Part shown: positions 26,072 through 34,060 of the stretch, piece by piece | How the letters are laid out: the number at the start of each line of letters is the position of its first letter | How positions within the stretch are numbered: position 1 is the stretch's first letter | From: Bradyrhizobium sp. CCGUVB1N3 | GTDB taxonomy: Bacteria > Pseudomonadota > Alphaproteobacteria > Rhizobiales > Xanthobacteraceae | Direction: 5' to 3' | DNA length: 64,000 nt | Assembly (NCBI RefSeq): GCF_024199925.1 | Contig: NZ_JANADR010000001.1 | Span: forward strand, 9,551,501 to 9,615,500 | Position numbers and translations under genes: made by a program | The notes under the pieces: model-generated | What the model was told of the DNA's origin: nothing | Seen by the model: only the letters and a program-made list of their open reading frames with translations | Database searches by the model: none

Positions 26072-26209
26072 GTGAGCGTCGCCAGGAACATCATCGTTCT
26101 CTGGATGGACCGCGCCGCGGGGGTCTTCATCCCCCGCATCGCCTTCCACTCCGACGACGACGAGCGCAGCTTCGTCGAGTTTTCCGGCAAGCGCGCCGGT
26201 GTCGCGTAA
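26072..26209 (+). CDS. Possible small protein (45 residues) after the acyl-CoA synthetase gene
   Basis: Short frame not found among longer open frames. It would encode VSVARNIIVLWMDRAAGVFI and then PRIAFHSDDDERSFVEFSGK followed by RAGVA. Nearly all third codon positions are G or C, as in true genes of this genome, but the start is doubtful: the GTG at 26072 has AAGGG immediately next to it, too close for an ideal ribosome-binding site, and the frame is open upstream only to 26042. It may be a small real gene or the tail of a decayed one. Function unknown. Confidence 0.4.
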   Translation: MSVARNIIVLWMDRAAGVFIPRIAFHSDDDERSFVEFSGKRAGVA

Positions 26210-26222
26210 TGGGTTGGGTGGC

Positions 26223-27395
26223 TTAGCCCGCCGGCATCGTCTTCTCGATCAGGCGCACCCAATAGGACGCGCCGTGGCCGAGAATGTTGTCGTTGAAGAC
26301 GTAGGCGGGATGGTGGCACTCATTGCCGTCGCCCATGCCGACCAGGATCATCGCGCCTGGACGCGCTTCCAGCATGAAGGAGAAGTCCTCGGCGCCCATC
26401 ATCGGAATGAATTTTTCGTTGACGCGATCGGCACCGGCAATCTCGCGCGCGACCTCGGCGGCAACGCCGGCTTCGCGCGCGTGGTTCATCGTCACCGGAT
26501 ACATGCGGCTATATTTGGTCTCGGCCGATCCGCCATAGGCGCGCGCCACGCTGTCGGCGACCTCGCCGATGCGGCGCTCGACCAGATCGCGCACTTCGGG
26601 ATCGAGCGTGCGCACGGTGCCGCTGAGCTCGGCGACCTCAGGAATGATGTTGAACGCCGTGCCGGCGTGGAACTGGGTGATGGAGACGACGGCGGATTTC
26701 AGCGGATCGACGTTGCGCGCGACGATCGATTGCAGCGCGTTGACGATCTGCGACCCGATCAGCACGCTGTCGATCGATTTGTGCGGGCCGGCGCCGGCAT
26801 GGCCGCCCTTGCCGTGAACGGTGATCTGGATGTTGTCGGAGGAGGCGAGCATCGCGCCGGGGGTCGTTGCGAAATGGCCCTCGGGCAGGCCTGGCATGTT
26901 GTGCATGCCGTAGACCTCCTGGATGTTCCAGCGGGTCATCATGCCGTCGTCAACCATCGCTTTGCCGCCGCCGCCGCCTTCTTCGGCCGGCTGGAAGATC
27001 ACGACGGCGGTGCCGTCGAAATTGCGCGTCTCGGCGAGATACTTTGCGGCGCCCAGCAGCATCGCGGTGTGCCCGTCATGGCCGCAGGCGTGCATCTTGC
27101 CGGGAACTTTCGAGGCATAAGGCACGCCCGACGTCTCCATGATCGGCAGCGCGTCCATGTCGGCGCGCAGGCTGATCGTTCGGCCGGACGTAGCCTTGCG
27201 GCCGCGGATCACGCCGACCACGCCGGTGCGGCCGATGCCGGTCACCACCTCATCGCAGCCGAACGCGCGCAGCTTGTCGGCAACGATGCCGGCGGTGCGG
27301 TGCACCTCGTAGAGCAGTTCCGGGTTCTCGTGGAAGTCATGGCGCCAGGCGGCCATTTCGTCGGAGAGTGCGGCAACACGGTTGATGACGGGCAT
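26223..27395 (-). CDS. M20 family metal-dependent amidohydrolase (hippurate hydrolase-like)
   Basis: Cytosolic M20D peptidase of 390 residues that releases acyl groups from N-acyl amino acids. Metal ligands are seen in HACGHDGHTAMLLGAA and FQPAEEGGGGGKAMVDDG, the dimerisation (lid) domain carries HGKGGHAGAGPHKSID, and GAEDFSFMLEARPGAMILVGMG holds the last ligand region with the terminal His in CHHPAYVFND. The arrangement equals that of HipO/IAA-amino acid hydrolases. The acyl specificity is not predictable. It lies 142 bases downstream of purB on the same strand; a repeat (27434-27529) fills most of that gap, so it probably has its own regulation. Confidence 0.92.
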   Translation of the reverse strand: MPVINRVAALSDEMAAWRHDFHENPELLYEVHRTAGIVADKLRAFGCDEVVTGIGRTGVVGVIRGRKATSGRTISLRADMDALPIMETSGVPYASKVPGKMHACGHDGHTAMLLGAAKYLAETRNFDGTAVVIFQPAEEGGGGGKAMVDDGMMTRWNIQEVYGMHNMPGLPEGHFATTPGAMLASSDNIQITVHGKGGHAGAGPHKSIDSVLIGSQIVNALQSIVARNVDPLKSAVVSITQFHAGTAFNIIPEVAELSGTVRTLDPEVRDLVERRIGEVADSVARAYGGSAETKYSRMYPVTMNHAREAGVAAEVAREIAGADRVNEKFIPMMGAEDFSFMLEARPGAMILVGMGDGNECHHPAYVFNDNILGHGASYWVRLIEKTMPAG

Positions 27396-27433
27396 GGGGG
27401 ATTTCCGTTTCTTGTTGGATTGCCGAGGATAGC

Positions 27434-27529
27434 GTCATTTCGGGGCGATGCGAAGCATCGAACCCGGAATCCAGAAGTTGCGGCGCGAGATTCCGGGTTT
27501 CACGCGCGATGCGCGTGCCCCGGAATGAC
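27434..27529. repeat. Palindromic GTCATTcCGGGGCG repeat, copy 1
   Basis: A 96-base inverted repeat whose ends are GTCATTTCGGGGC (27434) and GCCCCGGAATGAC (27517-27529). Inside are GCGATGCGAAGCATCGAACC and CCGGAATC/GATTCCGGG arms. A shorter relative lies at 58930-59009 with the same ends and the same GCGATGCGAAGCATCGAACCCGGAATC core. Between purB and the M20 gene; probably a mobile-derived (MITE- or RPE-like) element. Confidence 0.8.
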
Positions 27530-27537
27530 GACGAAAA

Positions 27538-28845
27538 TCAGCTCTCCCCGAACACGCGCTTGAAGATCGTGTCGACGTGCTTGAGGTGATAGCCGAGGTC
27601 GAACTGCTCCTCGATCTCGGCGTCCGAGAGATATTTCTTCACCTCGGTGTCCTTCTTAAGGAGCTGCAAAAAGTCGCCTTCGCCGCGCCAGACCGGCATC
27701 GCATTGCGCTGCACCAGCTTGTAGGCGTCCTCGCGGCTCGCGCCCTTCTGCGTCAGCGCCAGCAGCACGCGCTGCGAATGCACGAGGCCGCCGAGGCGGT
27801 CGAGGTTCTTCTGCATGTTGGCGGGGTAGACCAGGAGCTTGTCGATCAGGCCGGCGAGGCGGACGAGCGCGAAGTCGAGCGTCACGGTCGCGTCCGGACC
27901 GATCATGCGCTCGGCAGAGGAGTGTGAGATGTCGCGCTCGTGCCAGAGCACGACGTTCTCCAGCGCCGGCGTCACATAGGCGCGGACCATGCGCGACAGA
28001 CCCGTGAGGTTTTCTGACAGCACCGGGTTGCGCTTGTGCGGCATCGCGGAGGAGCCCTTCTGCCCTTCCGAGAAGAACTCCTCGGCTTCCAGCACTTCGG
28101 TGCGCTGGAGATGGCGGATTTCCACCGCGAGACGTTCCACGGAGGAGGCGATCACGCCGAGGGTAGCAAAATACATCGCGTGGCGATCGCGCGGGATCAC
28201 CTGCGTCGAGATCGGCTCCGGCGTGAGCCCCATCGCTTTCGCAACATGCTCTTCGACGCGCGGATCGATCTGCGCAAAAGTGCCGACGGCACCCGAGATG
28301 GCGCAGGTCGCGACTTCCTTTCGCGCCGCGATCAGGCGCTCCTTGGCGCGCGAGAACTCGGCATAGGCAAAGGCGAGCTTGAGGCCGAACGTCACCGGCT
28401 CGGCATGGATGCCGTGGGAGCGGCCGATGGTCGGCGTCATCTTGTGCTCGAAGGCGCGCTTCTTCAGCGCAGCCAGAACCTTGTCGAGATCGGCGAGCAA
28501 CAGGTCCGCGGCGCGCGTGAGCTGGACGTTGAGGCAGGTGTCGAGCACGTCGGAGGAGGTCATGCCCTGGTGCACGAAGCGCGCCTCGGGGCCGACGATC
28601 TCGGCGAGGTGGGTGAGGAAGGCGATGACGTCGTGCTTGGTCTCGCGCTCGATCTCGTCAATGCGGGCGACGTCGAAGGTGGCGTTACGGGTCTTGTCCC
28701 AGACCGTCTTGGCGGCCTCTTTCGGGATCGTCCCGAGCTCGGCGAGCGCGTCCGCCGCATGTGCCTCGATCTCGAACCAGATCTTGAACCGCGTCTGCGG
28801 CTCCCAGATCGAGGCCATTTCCGGGCGGGTATAACGGGGGATCAT
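27538..28845 (-). CDS. purB: Adenylosuccinate lyase
   Basis: Fumarase/aspartase-superfamily enzyme with two roles in purine synthesis: release of fumarate from SAICAR and from adenylosuccinate. The 435-residue length is that of bacterial PurB. Seen are MIPRYTRPEMASIWEPQTRF at the start, KHDVIAFLTHLAE, GMTSSDVLDTCLN (catalytic Ser/His region), TIGRSHGIHAEP, and the mobile signature loop GSSAMPHKRNPVLSEN. The frame is open to 28962 but the ATG at 28845 is the conserved start. It stands alone among minus-strand genes; no other pur genes are nearby. Confidence 0.96.
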   Translation of the reverse strand: MIPRYTRPEMASIWEPQTRFKIWFEIEAHAADALAELGTIPKEAAKTVWDKTRNATFDVARIDEIERETKHDVIAFLTHLAEIVGPEARFVHQGMTSSDVLDTCLNVQLTRAADLLLADLDKVLAALKKRAFEHKMTPTIGRSHGIHAEPVTFGLKLAFAYAEFSRAKERLIAARKEVATCAISGAVGTFAQIDPRVEEHVAKAMGLTPEPISTQVIPRDRHAMYFATLGVIASSVERLAVEIRHLQRTEVLEAEEFFSEGQKGSSAMPHKRNPVLSENLTGLSRMVRAYVTPALENVVLWHERDISHSSAERMIGPDATVTLDFALVRLAGLIDKLLVYPANMQKNLDRLGGLVHSQRVLLALTQKGASREDAYKLVQRNAMPVWRGEGDFLQLLKKDTEVKKYLSDAEIEEQFDLGYHLKHVDTIFKRVFGES

Positions 28846-29013
28846 CGCGAGGCGCTCCAGGTGGGGCGGGGCGCGCCTGAGGGCGCAGACACCGGCCAGA
28901 ATGCTTTTTACGCCGCGATTTAGCAGAGCGGGGGGAGCGAAACAAACGGCTTGGCACCGCAAACGGGGGATTTGCCCGGCGTTTTCGCGGGACTGTCAAT
29001 CACGAAAAGCTGA

Positions 29014-29037
29014 CTGACAGATATTGAAATCTGTCAG
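29014..29037. promoter_or_regulatory. Perfect palindrome, probable TetR-type operator
   Basis: CTGACAGAT and ATCTGTCAG separated by six bases (ATTGAA), giving a 24-base dyad. The size and symmetry fit a TetR/AcrR dimer site. It is 331 bases upstream of the TetR start and 169 upstream of the purB start, next to AT-rich promoter-like sequence. Confidence 0.5.
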
Positions 29038-29173
29038 CAAGACGTGTATATCCGTCTTCGGACGCTCCGATTGGGCGTCCCGCGAGTCCATCCCGGGGCC
29101 CGGGTCCGAAACAAACGGACCCCTGGGCCGTAACCAAGAGGGTGGGTCGTGGACGAAGTGGAGACTTACGACA

Positions 29174-29275
29174 ATGACGACCGAAATCATCAATATCGCC
29201 GGGCAGATTGGGCACTGGCTCAATGTGCTGGTGGCGCGCCAGATCGCGGCGCAGGCTGCAAAACTGCCGCATTAA
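29174..29275 (+). CDS. Possible small amphipathic protein (33 residues)
   Basis: Frame encoding MTTEIINIAGQIGHWLNVLV and then ARQIAAQAAKLPH. It is predicted to be a single amphipathic or membrane-associated helix. The ATG at 29174 has GGAG about 11 bases upstream, slightly far. It sits between the palindrome at 29014 and the TetR gene, so if real it would be the first gene controlled from that operator region. No known small-protein family is recognised; the evidence is limited to start site, composition and position. Confidence 0.4.
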   Translation: MTTEIINIAGQIGHWLNVLVARQIAAQAAKLPH

Positions 29276-29367
29276 CGCAAGAGCTTTCCGAACGACCGGC
29301 ACGGCCGCTTCGGAATGCGGCCTGATCGCCGGGTGAATGGCCCCTCTCACGGGAACATGGTGCTGGC

Positions 29368-29952
29368 ATGAACGAAGCCGTTGTCTTGACGCCGGAGCGC
29401 ATCCTCGAAGTCACCGAGGACGTGCTCAGGCGCTATGGGCTTGCCAAGGCCACCGTGGTCGACGTTGCCCGGGCACTGGATGTGAGCCATGGCAGCGTCT
29501 ATCGCCATTTTCCGAGCAAGGCCTCGTTGCGCGAGGCCGTGGCCAAGCGCTGGCTCGAGCGCATGGATGCGCCGCTGCGCAAGATCGCCCAGGATACGGG
29601 ACCTGCGCCGGCGCGGCTCGAGGCCTGGCTGCGGACGTTGTTTGCCGCCAAGCGCGAGCGCGTCTGCGACGATCCCGAGATGTTCCAGACCTATCTGACG
29701 CTCGCGCGCGAAGCCTGCGCGGCGGTGAAATGCCACAAGGACGGCCTGGTCGAGCAGATGTCGGCGATCCTGTCCGACGGCGTCAAGCAGGGTGTGTTCG
29801 ACGTCGCCGACGCCAAGGTGACCGCGCGCGCGATCTTCGATGCGACCAGCCGCTACCACCATCCCGCCCACGCCGACGAGTGGAAGGACGCCGATCTGCC
29901 CGCCCGCGTCGACGCGCTGCTGACGCTGCTACTGCGCGGGTTGAAGGCATAA
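29368..29952 (+). CDS. TetR/AcrR family transcriptional regulator
   Basis: Repressor-type protein of 194 residues. The N-terminal TetR helix-turn-helix reads RILEVTEDVLRRYGLAKATV, then DVARALDVSHGSVYRHFPSKASLREAV (recognition helix SHGSVYRHF). The C-terminal ligand-binding domain (about 75-194) contains several Cys and His (EACAAVKCHKD, SRYHHPAH), possibly a redox or metal feature. No efflux or degradation gene is adjacent on its strand, so the target is unclear; the dyad at 29014-29037 is the best candidate operator. The ATG at 29368 lacks a strong ribosome-binding site (GGTGCTGG only). Confidence 0.88.
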   Translation: MNEAVVLTPERILEVTEDVLRRYGLAKATVVDVARALDVSHGSVYRHFPSKASLREAVAKRWLERMDAPLRKIAQDTGPAPARLEAWLRTLFAAKRERVCDDPEMFQTYLTLAREACAAVKCHKDGLVEQMSAILSDGVKQGVFDVADAKVTARAIFDATSRYHHPAHADEWKDADLPARVDALLTLLLRGLKA

Positions 29953-30002
29953 GGCCGACGCTTCATCATTTCGTTCTGGCGCAGCAAAGACCCGGTGGCC
30001 GC

Positions 30003-30308
30003 TTACCCTCTCGCCTTGTGGGCGAGGGGGCCGTCGCGAAGCGAAAGCGGATGAGGAGGCTTTCTCCGCGCGTGGATGGCGGCATCGGTCGACGGCACAA
30101 CCGGCGGGCTTTCCGGATATGGATTGATCTCGATTTCGACGACGTCCCTTGACCGCTTTCGAAGGCGGTAGAAGGTAAGCTCCTGTTCGAGCATGGGGCA
30201 GCGGAAGCTGACGGCAGCCGTATCTGGCAGGCGGCAGAGCTCGTCGATGAGTTCGCCTACGGTAATGATCGGGGGATGGGCGACTGTCTTATGATTAGCC
30301 TTACTCAT
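30003..30308 (-). CDS. Hypothetical protein (101 residues) whose 3' end lies in a repeat
   Basis: Soluble protein with a central beta-rich segment, ITVGELIDELCRLPDTAAVSFRC followed by QELTFYRLRKRSRDVVEIEINPYP, resembling no family I can name. The start ATG 30308 has AGGAGTAACGCC upstream. The last 20 codons (HPLSLRDGPLAHKARG) are read from a palindromic repeat, CCCTCTCGCC-TTGT-GGGCGAGGG (30005-30029), of a kind frequent in these genomes, so the C-terminus was probably added by insertion of the repeat. It precedes the NarL-like regulator downstream by 93 bases in the opposite order: both are on the minus strand, with this gene transcribed last. Confidence 0.5.
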   Translation of the reverse strand: MSKANHKTVAHPPIITVGELIDELCRLPDTAAVSFRCPMLEQELTFYRLRKRSRDVVEIEINPYPESPPVVPSTDAAIHARRKPPHPLSLRDGPLAHKARG

Positions 30309-30401
30309 GGCGTTACTCCTCCACTGCGTTACTAACCGGAGCTGAGTGGTCTCAGTTCCGCTGGAGCGCCGCTCAACGGTCTCTATGCGTCAGCATTGCT
30401 G

Positions 30402-31055
30402 CTAGATCCGCGTTAGTCCGCAGCTCGCCGCCAGCCGCACGAGTTGCGCGTCCGTCCGCGCGCCGGTCTTGGTCTTGATCAGATAGTGGTAGTTCTGCAC
30501 GGTCTTCACACTGAGATTGAGGTGCGAGGCGATCTGCTCGGTGGTGGCGCCGCCGACGAACTGCCGCAAAATCTCGATCTCGCGCTCGCCCAGCTGATCG
30601 AGCACCGAGCCCGTCGGTGACAGGCTCTCTTCGGCCAGGACATGGGCGATGTCGTCGCTGATGGCGCGCTCGCCACGGGCAACCGCGCGGACGGCTGCGA
30701 CCACCGCCGAGGGCTCGCTGCTCTTGGTGACGAAACCGCATGCGCCGGCGCCAAAGGCAGCTTTCACCAGCACGGCTTCGTTGTGCATGGTGAAAACGAG
30801 AATACGCGCGCGGGGATCGCGCGCGCGGATATTGCGGATGGCTTCCAACCCACTGGCGCCGGGCATCGAGATGTCGAGCACGACGACGTCGGGATCGTGC
30901 GTCTTGAAGGCGCCGTAGGCGTCCGCGGCATTGTCGGCTTCGGCGACGACATGCAAATCGCCCTGGCTTTCCAGGACGCGCCGGTAGCCTTGCCGGACGA
31001 TCGGATGATCGTCGACCAGCAGCACCGAGATGCCCTTTGCCGTTACCTCCGTCAT
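30402..31055 (-). CDS. NarL/UhpA-type response regulator
   Basis: Two-domain regulator of 217 residues. Receiver: acidic pocket in LLVDDHPIV (Asp15, Asp16), phospho-acceptor Asp61 in VVVLDISMPG, and a Lys in GFVTKSSEP. DNA-binding: LGEREIEILRQFVGGATTEQ followed by ASHLNLSVKTVQNYHYLIKTK, a GerE helix-turn-helix. It begins seven bases after the stop of the histidine kinase gene, so the two form a two-component system and one operon. The stimulus and target genes are unknown; no nitrate or sugar-phosphate genes are nearby. Confidence 0.93.
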   Translation of the reverse strand: MTEVTAKGISVLLVDDHPIVRQGYRRVLESQGDLHVVAEADNAADAYGAFKTHDPDVVVLDISMPGASGLEAIRNIRARDPRARILVFTMHNEAVLVKAAFGAGACGFVTKSSEPSAVVAAVRAVARGERAISDDIAHVLAEESLSPTGSVLDQLGEREIEILRQFVGGATTEQIASHLNLSVKTVQNYHYLIKTKTGARTDAQLVRLAASCGLTRI

Positions 31056-31062
31056 GTCGGCC

Positions 31063-32433
31063 TCATGCGGCCAGCGGAATGGTCGCCGCCACGCTCAGCC
31101 CGCGATTGGCACGCGCGATCGACAGCGAGCCGCCGGCGGCTGCAACGCGCTCGCGGATGCCGGTCAGCCCGAAGCCGGCCGACTGCGCCACCCGATCTGC
31201 ATCGCCGCCGCCGTCGTCCTCGACGCGGATCAGGAGGGCATCGTCCTTGCCGGCGCGCCGCTCGATCCGCAAGTTGATCTCGCGCGCCGCGCTGTGGCGC
31301 AGCGCGTTGGTCAGGCATTCCTGGGCGACGCGGTAGGCGGTGGTGGCAGCCTGGCCACTGATGTCCGCAAGATCGCCCTTGAGGTCGAGCTGGATCGTCG
31401 GCTGTGTCGCGCTCTGTGAGCGCCAGCTATCGACGAGATTGACGAGGCTCGCCTCAAGCCCCAGCTCCTCCGGCAGGGGATTGCGGAGCCGCTTCAGCGT
31501 ATCGCGGAGCGACGCCATGATGCGGTGCCCAGCCTGCGAGATCATGCGTGCATCCTGTGCGATCCCGCTCGCATTCGTCTGCTTCGCGCCTGCCGTCTCG
31601 ATGGTGCTGGCGAAGGCGAGGATGGCGGACAGATTTTGGCCGAACTCGTCATGCAGCTCGCGGGCGAGCGCGCGCCGCTCGTCGTCGCGGATCTCGAGCA
31701 GGCGCCTGGTCAGCGCCGCGCGCTGCTCGGTCGCTTCCTCGAGCCGCCCGCCGAGCTCGCCGACGGCCTTGCCGATCATCGCAAGCTCCATGGAGCGGAA
31801 GCGCGGCAGCGGCGTGCGGTACTGTCCGCGCGCCATCCGTTGCAAGGCGGTCACGATCGAGCGGGCCGGTGCGAGCGCATGCGCGATCGCAAGCGAGGCT
31901 AAGAGCGCAATCGCCACCGACATCAGGAGCGCGACGTCGATCACGTTGAGAATGTACTCCCAGGCGAGCGAGATCGCTGCAGCCGGATCAGGCGTCGCCA
32001 CCACCGTGCCGGCCGCGGCCGCGCGCGGGCTCACCGGCCGCACGACTTCGGCATGACTGCCGAGGAAGGTCGGGACCAGGGACGCAAACCAGCGCGGCGG
32101 GGTCTGGCCGATTCCCTGGCTCTGGCCGCACAGAGGTTTCTCGAATGCAGCCGCTGGCTGGAACTGCACGCAGACACCCGGCGCAATCAGCTTCATCGTA
32201 TCGAGCGTGCGCCAGTCCGGAACCGGTACGAGATGCTCGCGCATCCTGTTGCTGCGCAGCAAGAGCTCGCGCCAGTACAGCGCCTCCAGCGCATGTGCGA
32301 CCCGCTGGGCGGACGCGGCCGTGGCGCGATCGACGCTGCGATAGGCATCAAACGTCGCCCAGACCGTCGCGGCGGTCAGGCACAGCGCGACGATCACAAG
32401 CAAACGGGCGACGAGCTGAAGCACGAGGCGCAT
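31063..32433 (-). CDS. NarX/UhpB-type membrane histidine kinase
   Basis: Kinase of about 456 residues. TM1 (about 5-26) and a second TM (about 160-190) flank a periplasmic sensor domain of roughly 130 residues containing two Cys (GVCVQF and PLCGQSQG), which might form a disulfide. A HAMP segment (APARSIVTALQRMARGQY) follows, then a HisKA_3 dimerisation domain with ARELHDEFGQNLSAI (phospho-acceptor His) and an HATPase with RVEDDGGGDAD and GFGLTGIRERVAAAGG. The ATG at 32433 is chosen because TM1 starts there; the longer frame to 32547 adds no domain. Partner regulator is downstream with seven bases between. Confidence 0.9.
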   Translation of the reverse strand: MRLVLQLVARLLVIVALCLTAATVWATFDAYRSVDRATAASAQRVAHALEALYWRELLLRSNRMREHLVPVPDWRTLDTMKLIAPGVCVQFQPAAAFEKPLCGQSQGIGQTPPRWFASLVPTFLGSHAEVVRPVSPRAAAAGTVVATPDPAAAISLAWEYILNVIDVALLMSVAIALLASLAIAHALAPARSIVTALQRMARGQYRTPLPRFRSMELAMIGKAVGELGGRLEEATEQRAALTRRLLEIRDDERRALARELHDEFGQNLSAILAFASTIETAGAKQTNASGIAQDARMISQAGHRIMASLRDTLKRLRNPLPEELGLEASLVNLVDSWRSQSATQPTIQLDLKGDLADISGQAATTAYRVAQECLTNALRHSAAREINLRIERRAGKDDALLIRVEDDGGGDADRVAQSAGFGLTGIRERVAAAGGSLSIARANRGLSVAATIPLAA

Positions 32434-32621
32434 GCGATCACCCCCAACGTTTGGTAAGGTCACGATAACAACGCCGCCGCATCTTGCCAATCGCGGGAGC
32501 TGACGGGCGATGCTGCTCGGGAAAATTTCCCAAGCCGTTTTGGGCATGGCTCTTTGGACTGCGCGCGGCGGCTTTGATCTAATCGGCGACGGGTCGTTTT
32601 TGGACCGGGGAGCGAGACAGC

Positions 32622-33392
32622 ATGAGTTCGATCACCATCGGCAAGAGCGCGCCGCCTGCGGCCGACCCGTCGGAGCGGAGCGCACTCCTGCTCTGGATGG
32701 TCTTTACGGGCCTGTCGGTCTTCGCCGTCGTGTTGCTGTGGCGCTTTGGCCTGATCCATCTGATGGTGGTCTCCGACCGCACCTACATTTCGAGCTTGAT
32801 CGCGGTGCTCTATGTCGTCACCTGCGGCCATTGCTTCTGGCGGACCCGCGCGATCGCGCGGGAAGGGGCGGCGGCGCGGCGCTGCCGTGCGGTGCTGTCA
32901 ACCAAGGACGGCAGCAAGGCGCTCGATACCACCGGCACATCGCTGCCGCCTGGCCTCGTCAGGGATCACATCGAGAGCCTGGTGACGAAAGCCGCGGCCC
33001 AGGACTATCGGGCGGTCGACCAGACGCTGCTGTTGCGGACGCTTGTCGACCGCCTGCGCGGCTCCAACGGGTTCGGCGCCTTCGTCTCGGATACGCTGAT
33101 GAAGCTCGGCCTGCTCGGCACCATCATCGGCTTCATCATCATGCTGGCGCCGATTGCTGGACTGGACGCGGCCGACAAGGTCGCGATGCGATCCTCGATG
33201 GGGTTGATGAGCGATGGCATGGCGGTCGCGATGTACACGACGCTTGCCGGCCTCGTCGGCTCGATCCTGGTTCGCATCCAGTACTACATGCTCGACGCCG
33301 CGACCCAGCGGGTGTTCTCCGACGCCGTCGTGCTGACCGAGACCTACGTCACGCCGGCTCTGGAACGCAAGCGTCCGGGAACGCCGCCATGA
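32622..33392 (+). CDS. MotA/TolQ/ExbB-like proton channel family protein
   Basis: Membrane protein of 256 residues. Two N-terminal hydrophobic segments (LLLWMVFTGLSVFAVVLLW and YISSLIAVLYVVTCGH) are followed by a cytosolic loop of about 90 residues and a C-terminal pair of helices: DTLMKLGLLGTIIGFIIMLAPIAGL and GLMSDGMAVAMYTTLAGLVGSIL. The last pair matches the MotA/TolQ/ExbB channel signature (LGLLGTVxGxxxxF ... ALxTTxxGLxxxIP). The family forms pentamers that use the proton-motive force to drive a partner with one TM and a periplasmic domain. It overlaps the next gene by four bases (ATGA), which encodes just such a partner. Confidence 0.85.
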   Translation: MSSITIGKSAPPAADPSERSALLLWMVFTGLSVFAVVLLWRFGLIHLMVVSDRTYISSLIAVLYVVTCGHCFWRTRAIAREGAAARRCRAVLSTKDGSKALDTTGTSLPPGLVRDHIESLVTKAAAQDYRAVDQTLLLRTLVDRLRGSNGFGAFVSDTLMKLGLLGTIIGFIIMLAPIAGLDAADKVAMRSSMGLMSDGMAVAMYTTLAGLVGSILVRIQYYMLDAATQRVFSDAVVLTETYVTPALERKRPGTPP

Positions 33393-34060
33393 TGGATGAT
33401 TTCGGGCTCTATCCGCGCGAGGAGCCGTTCGATCCGCTCGGCGTGATGCTGTTCAAGGCGCTCCAGGTGATCGCCTTCCTGTTCTTCCTCGCACTTCTTG
33501 CCGTCTCCCCGGACGCCAAGGACGGCAAGATCGATTCCAAGGCCGAGTTCATGATCACGCTGGACTGGCCGGACAATCACCCCGACGATCTCGACCTGTT
33601 CGTGCAGGATCCCGCCGGCAACATCGCCTGGTACCGGCATCGCGAGGCCGGCTTTCTCACCCTCGACCGCGACGACCGCGGCGGAGCCAACGACTTCATC
33701 GTGGTCAACGGCAAGAAGATCGCATCCCCCATCCGCGAGGAGATCGTCACCGTGCGCGGCATCGTCGCCGGCGAATACACCGTCAACGTCTCGCATTTCC
33801 AGGCCACGACCAACGAACCGGTCGCGGCGAATGTGAAGGTACAGAAGCTCAACCCGACCGCGCAGGTGATCTTCGACAACAAGCTGACGCTCAACCATAC
33901 CGGTGACGAGAAGACGGCGGTGCGGTTCCGGCTCGATGCGGAAGGGAAGGTCGTCAACGTGGACCAGCGGCCGAAATCGCTGCTGGAGACGTTCCGCAGC
34001 AGCTGGCGCAACGGCGCGGATATCGATCCGAAGACCGGCGTGAGGATGCGCCGTGACTAG
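33389..34060 (+). CDS. Single-pass membrane protein with YfaP-like periplasmic domain, candidate ExbD-type partner
   Basis: Protein of 223 residues. A cytosolic N-terminus with acidic residues (MMDDFGLYPREEPFDPLG), one TM (about 19-41), then a periplasmic beta-sandwich. The segment FMITLDWPDNHPDDLDLFVQDPAGNIAWY resembles the YfaP/DUF2135 motif (LxWdxndtDlDLhVxdPxG). The topology equals ExbD/TolR, but the C-terminal domain is different and much larger. An Asp in or near the membrane helix is expected for proton use; the nearest ones are at the segment edges (Asp17 and the DAKDGK after the helix), so this needs checking. Translationally coupled to the channel gene and overlapping the next gene. 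Confidence 0.7.
   Translation: MMDDFGLYPREEPFDPLGVMLFKALQVIAFLFFLALLAVSPDAKDGKIDSKAEFMITLDWPDNHPDDLDLFVQDPAGNIAWYRHREAGFLTLDRDDRGGANDFIVVNGKKIASPIREEIVTVRGIVAGEYTVNVSHFQATTNEPVAANVKVQKLNPTAQVIFDNKLTLNHTGDEKTAVRFRLDAEGKVVNVDQRPKSLLETFRSSWRNGADIDPKTGVRMRRD

Larger units (their letters stand above)
28846..29367. other. Shared upstream region of purB and the TetR gene, with a perfect palindrome
   Basis: 522 bases between the divergent purB and TetR genes. It contains a perfect 9-base inverted repeat (see 29014-29037) and one small frame (29174-29275). The stretch 28915-29060 is richer in A and T than the surroundings and probably carries the promoters. Nothing else was recognised. Confidence 0.5.

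Noticed and set aside
28846..29367. tRNA or small RNA gene in the purB upstream region
   Set aside because: No cloverleaf, T-loop (GGTTCGAATCC) or terminator was found; only the palindrome and a small frame stand out.
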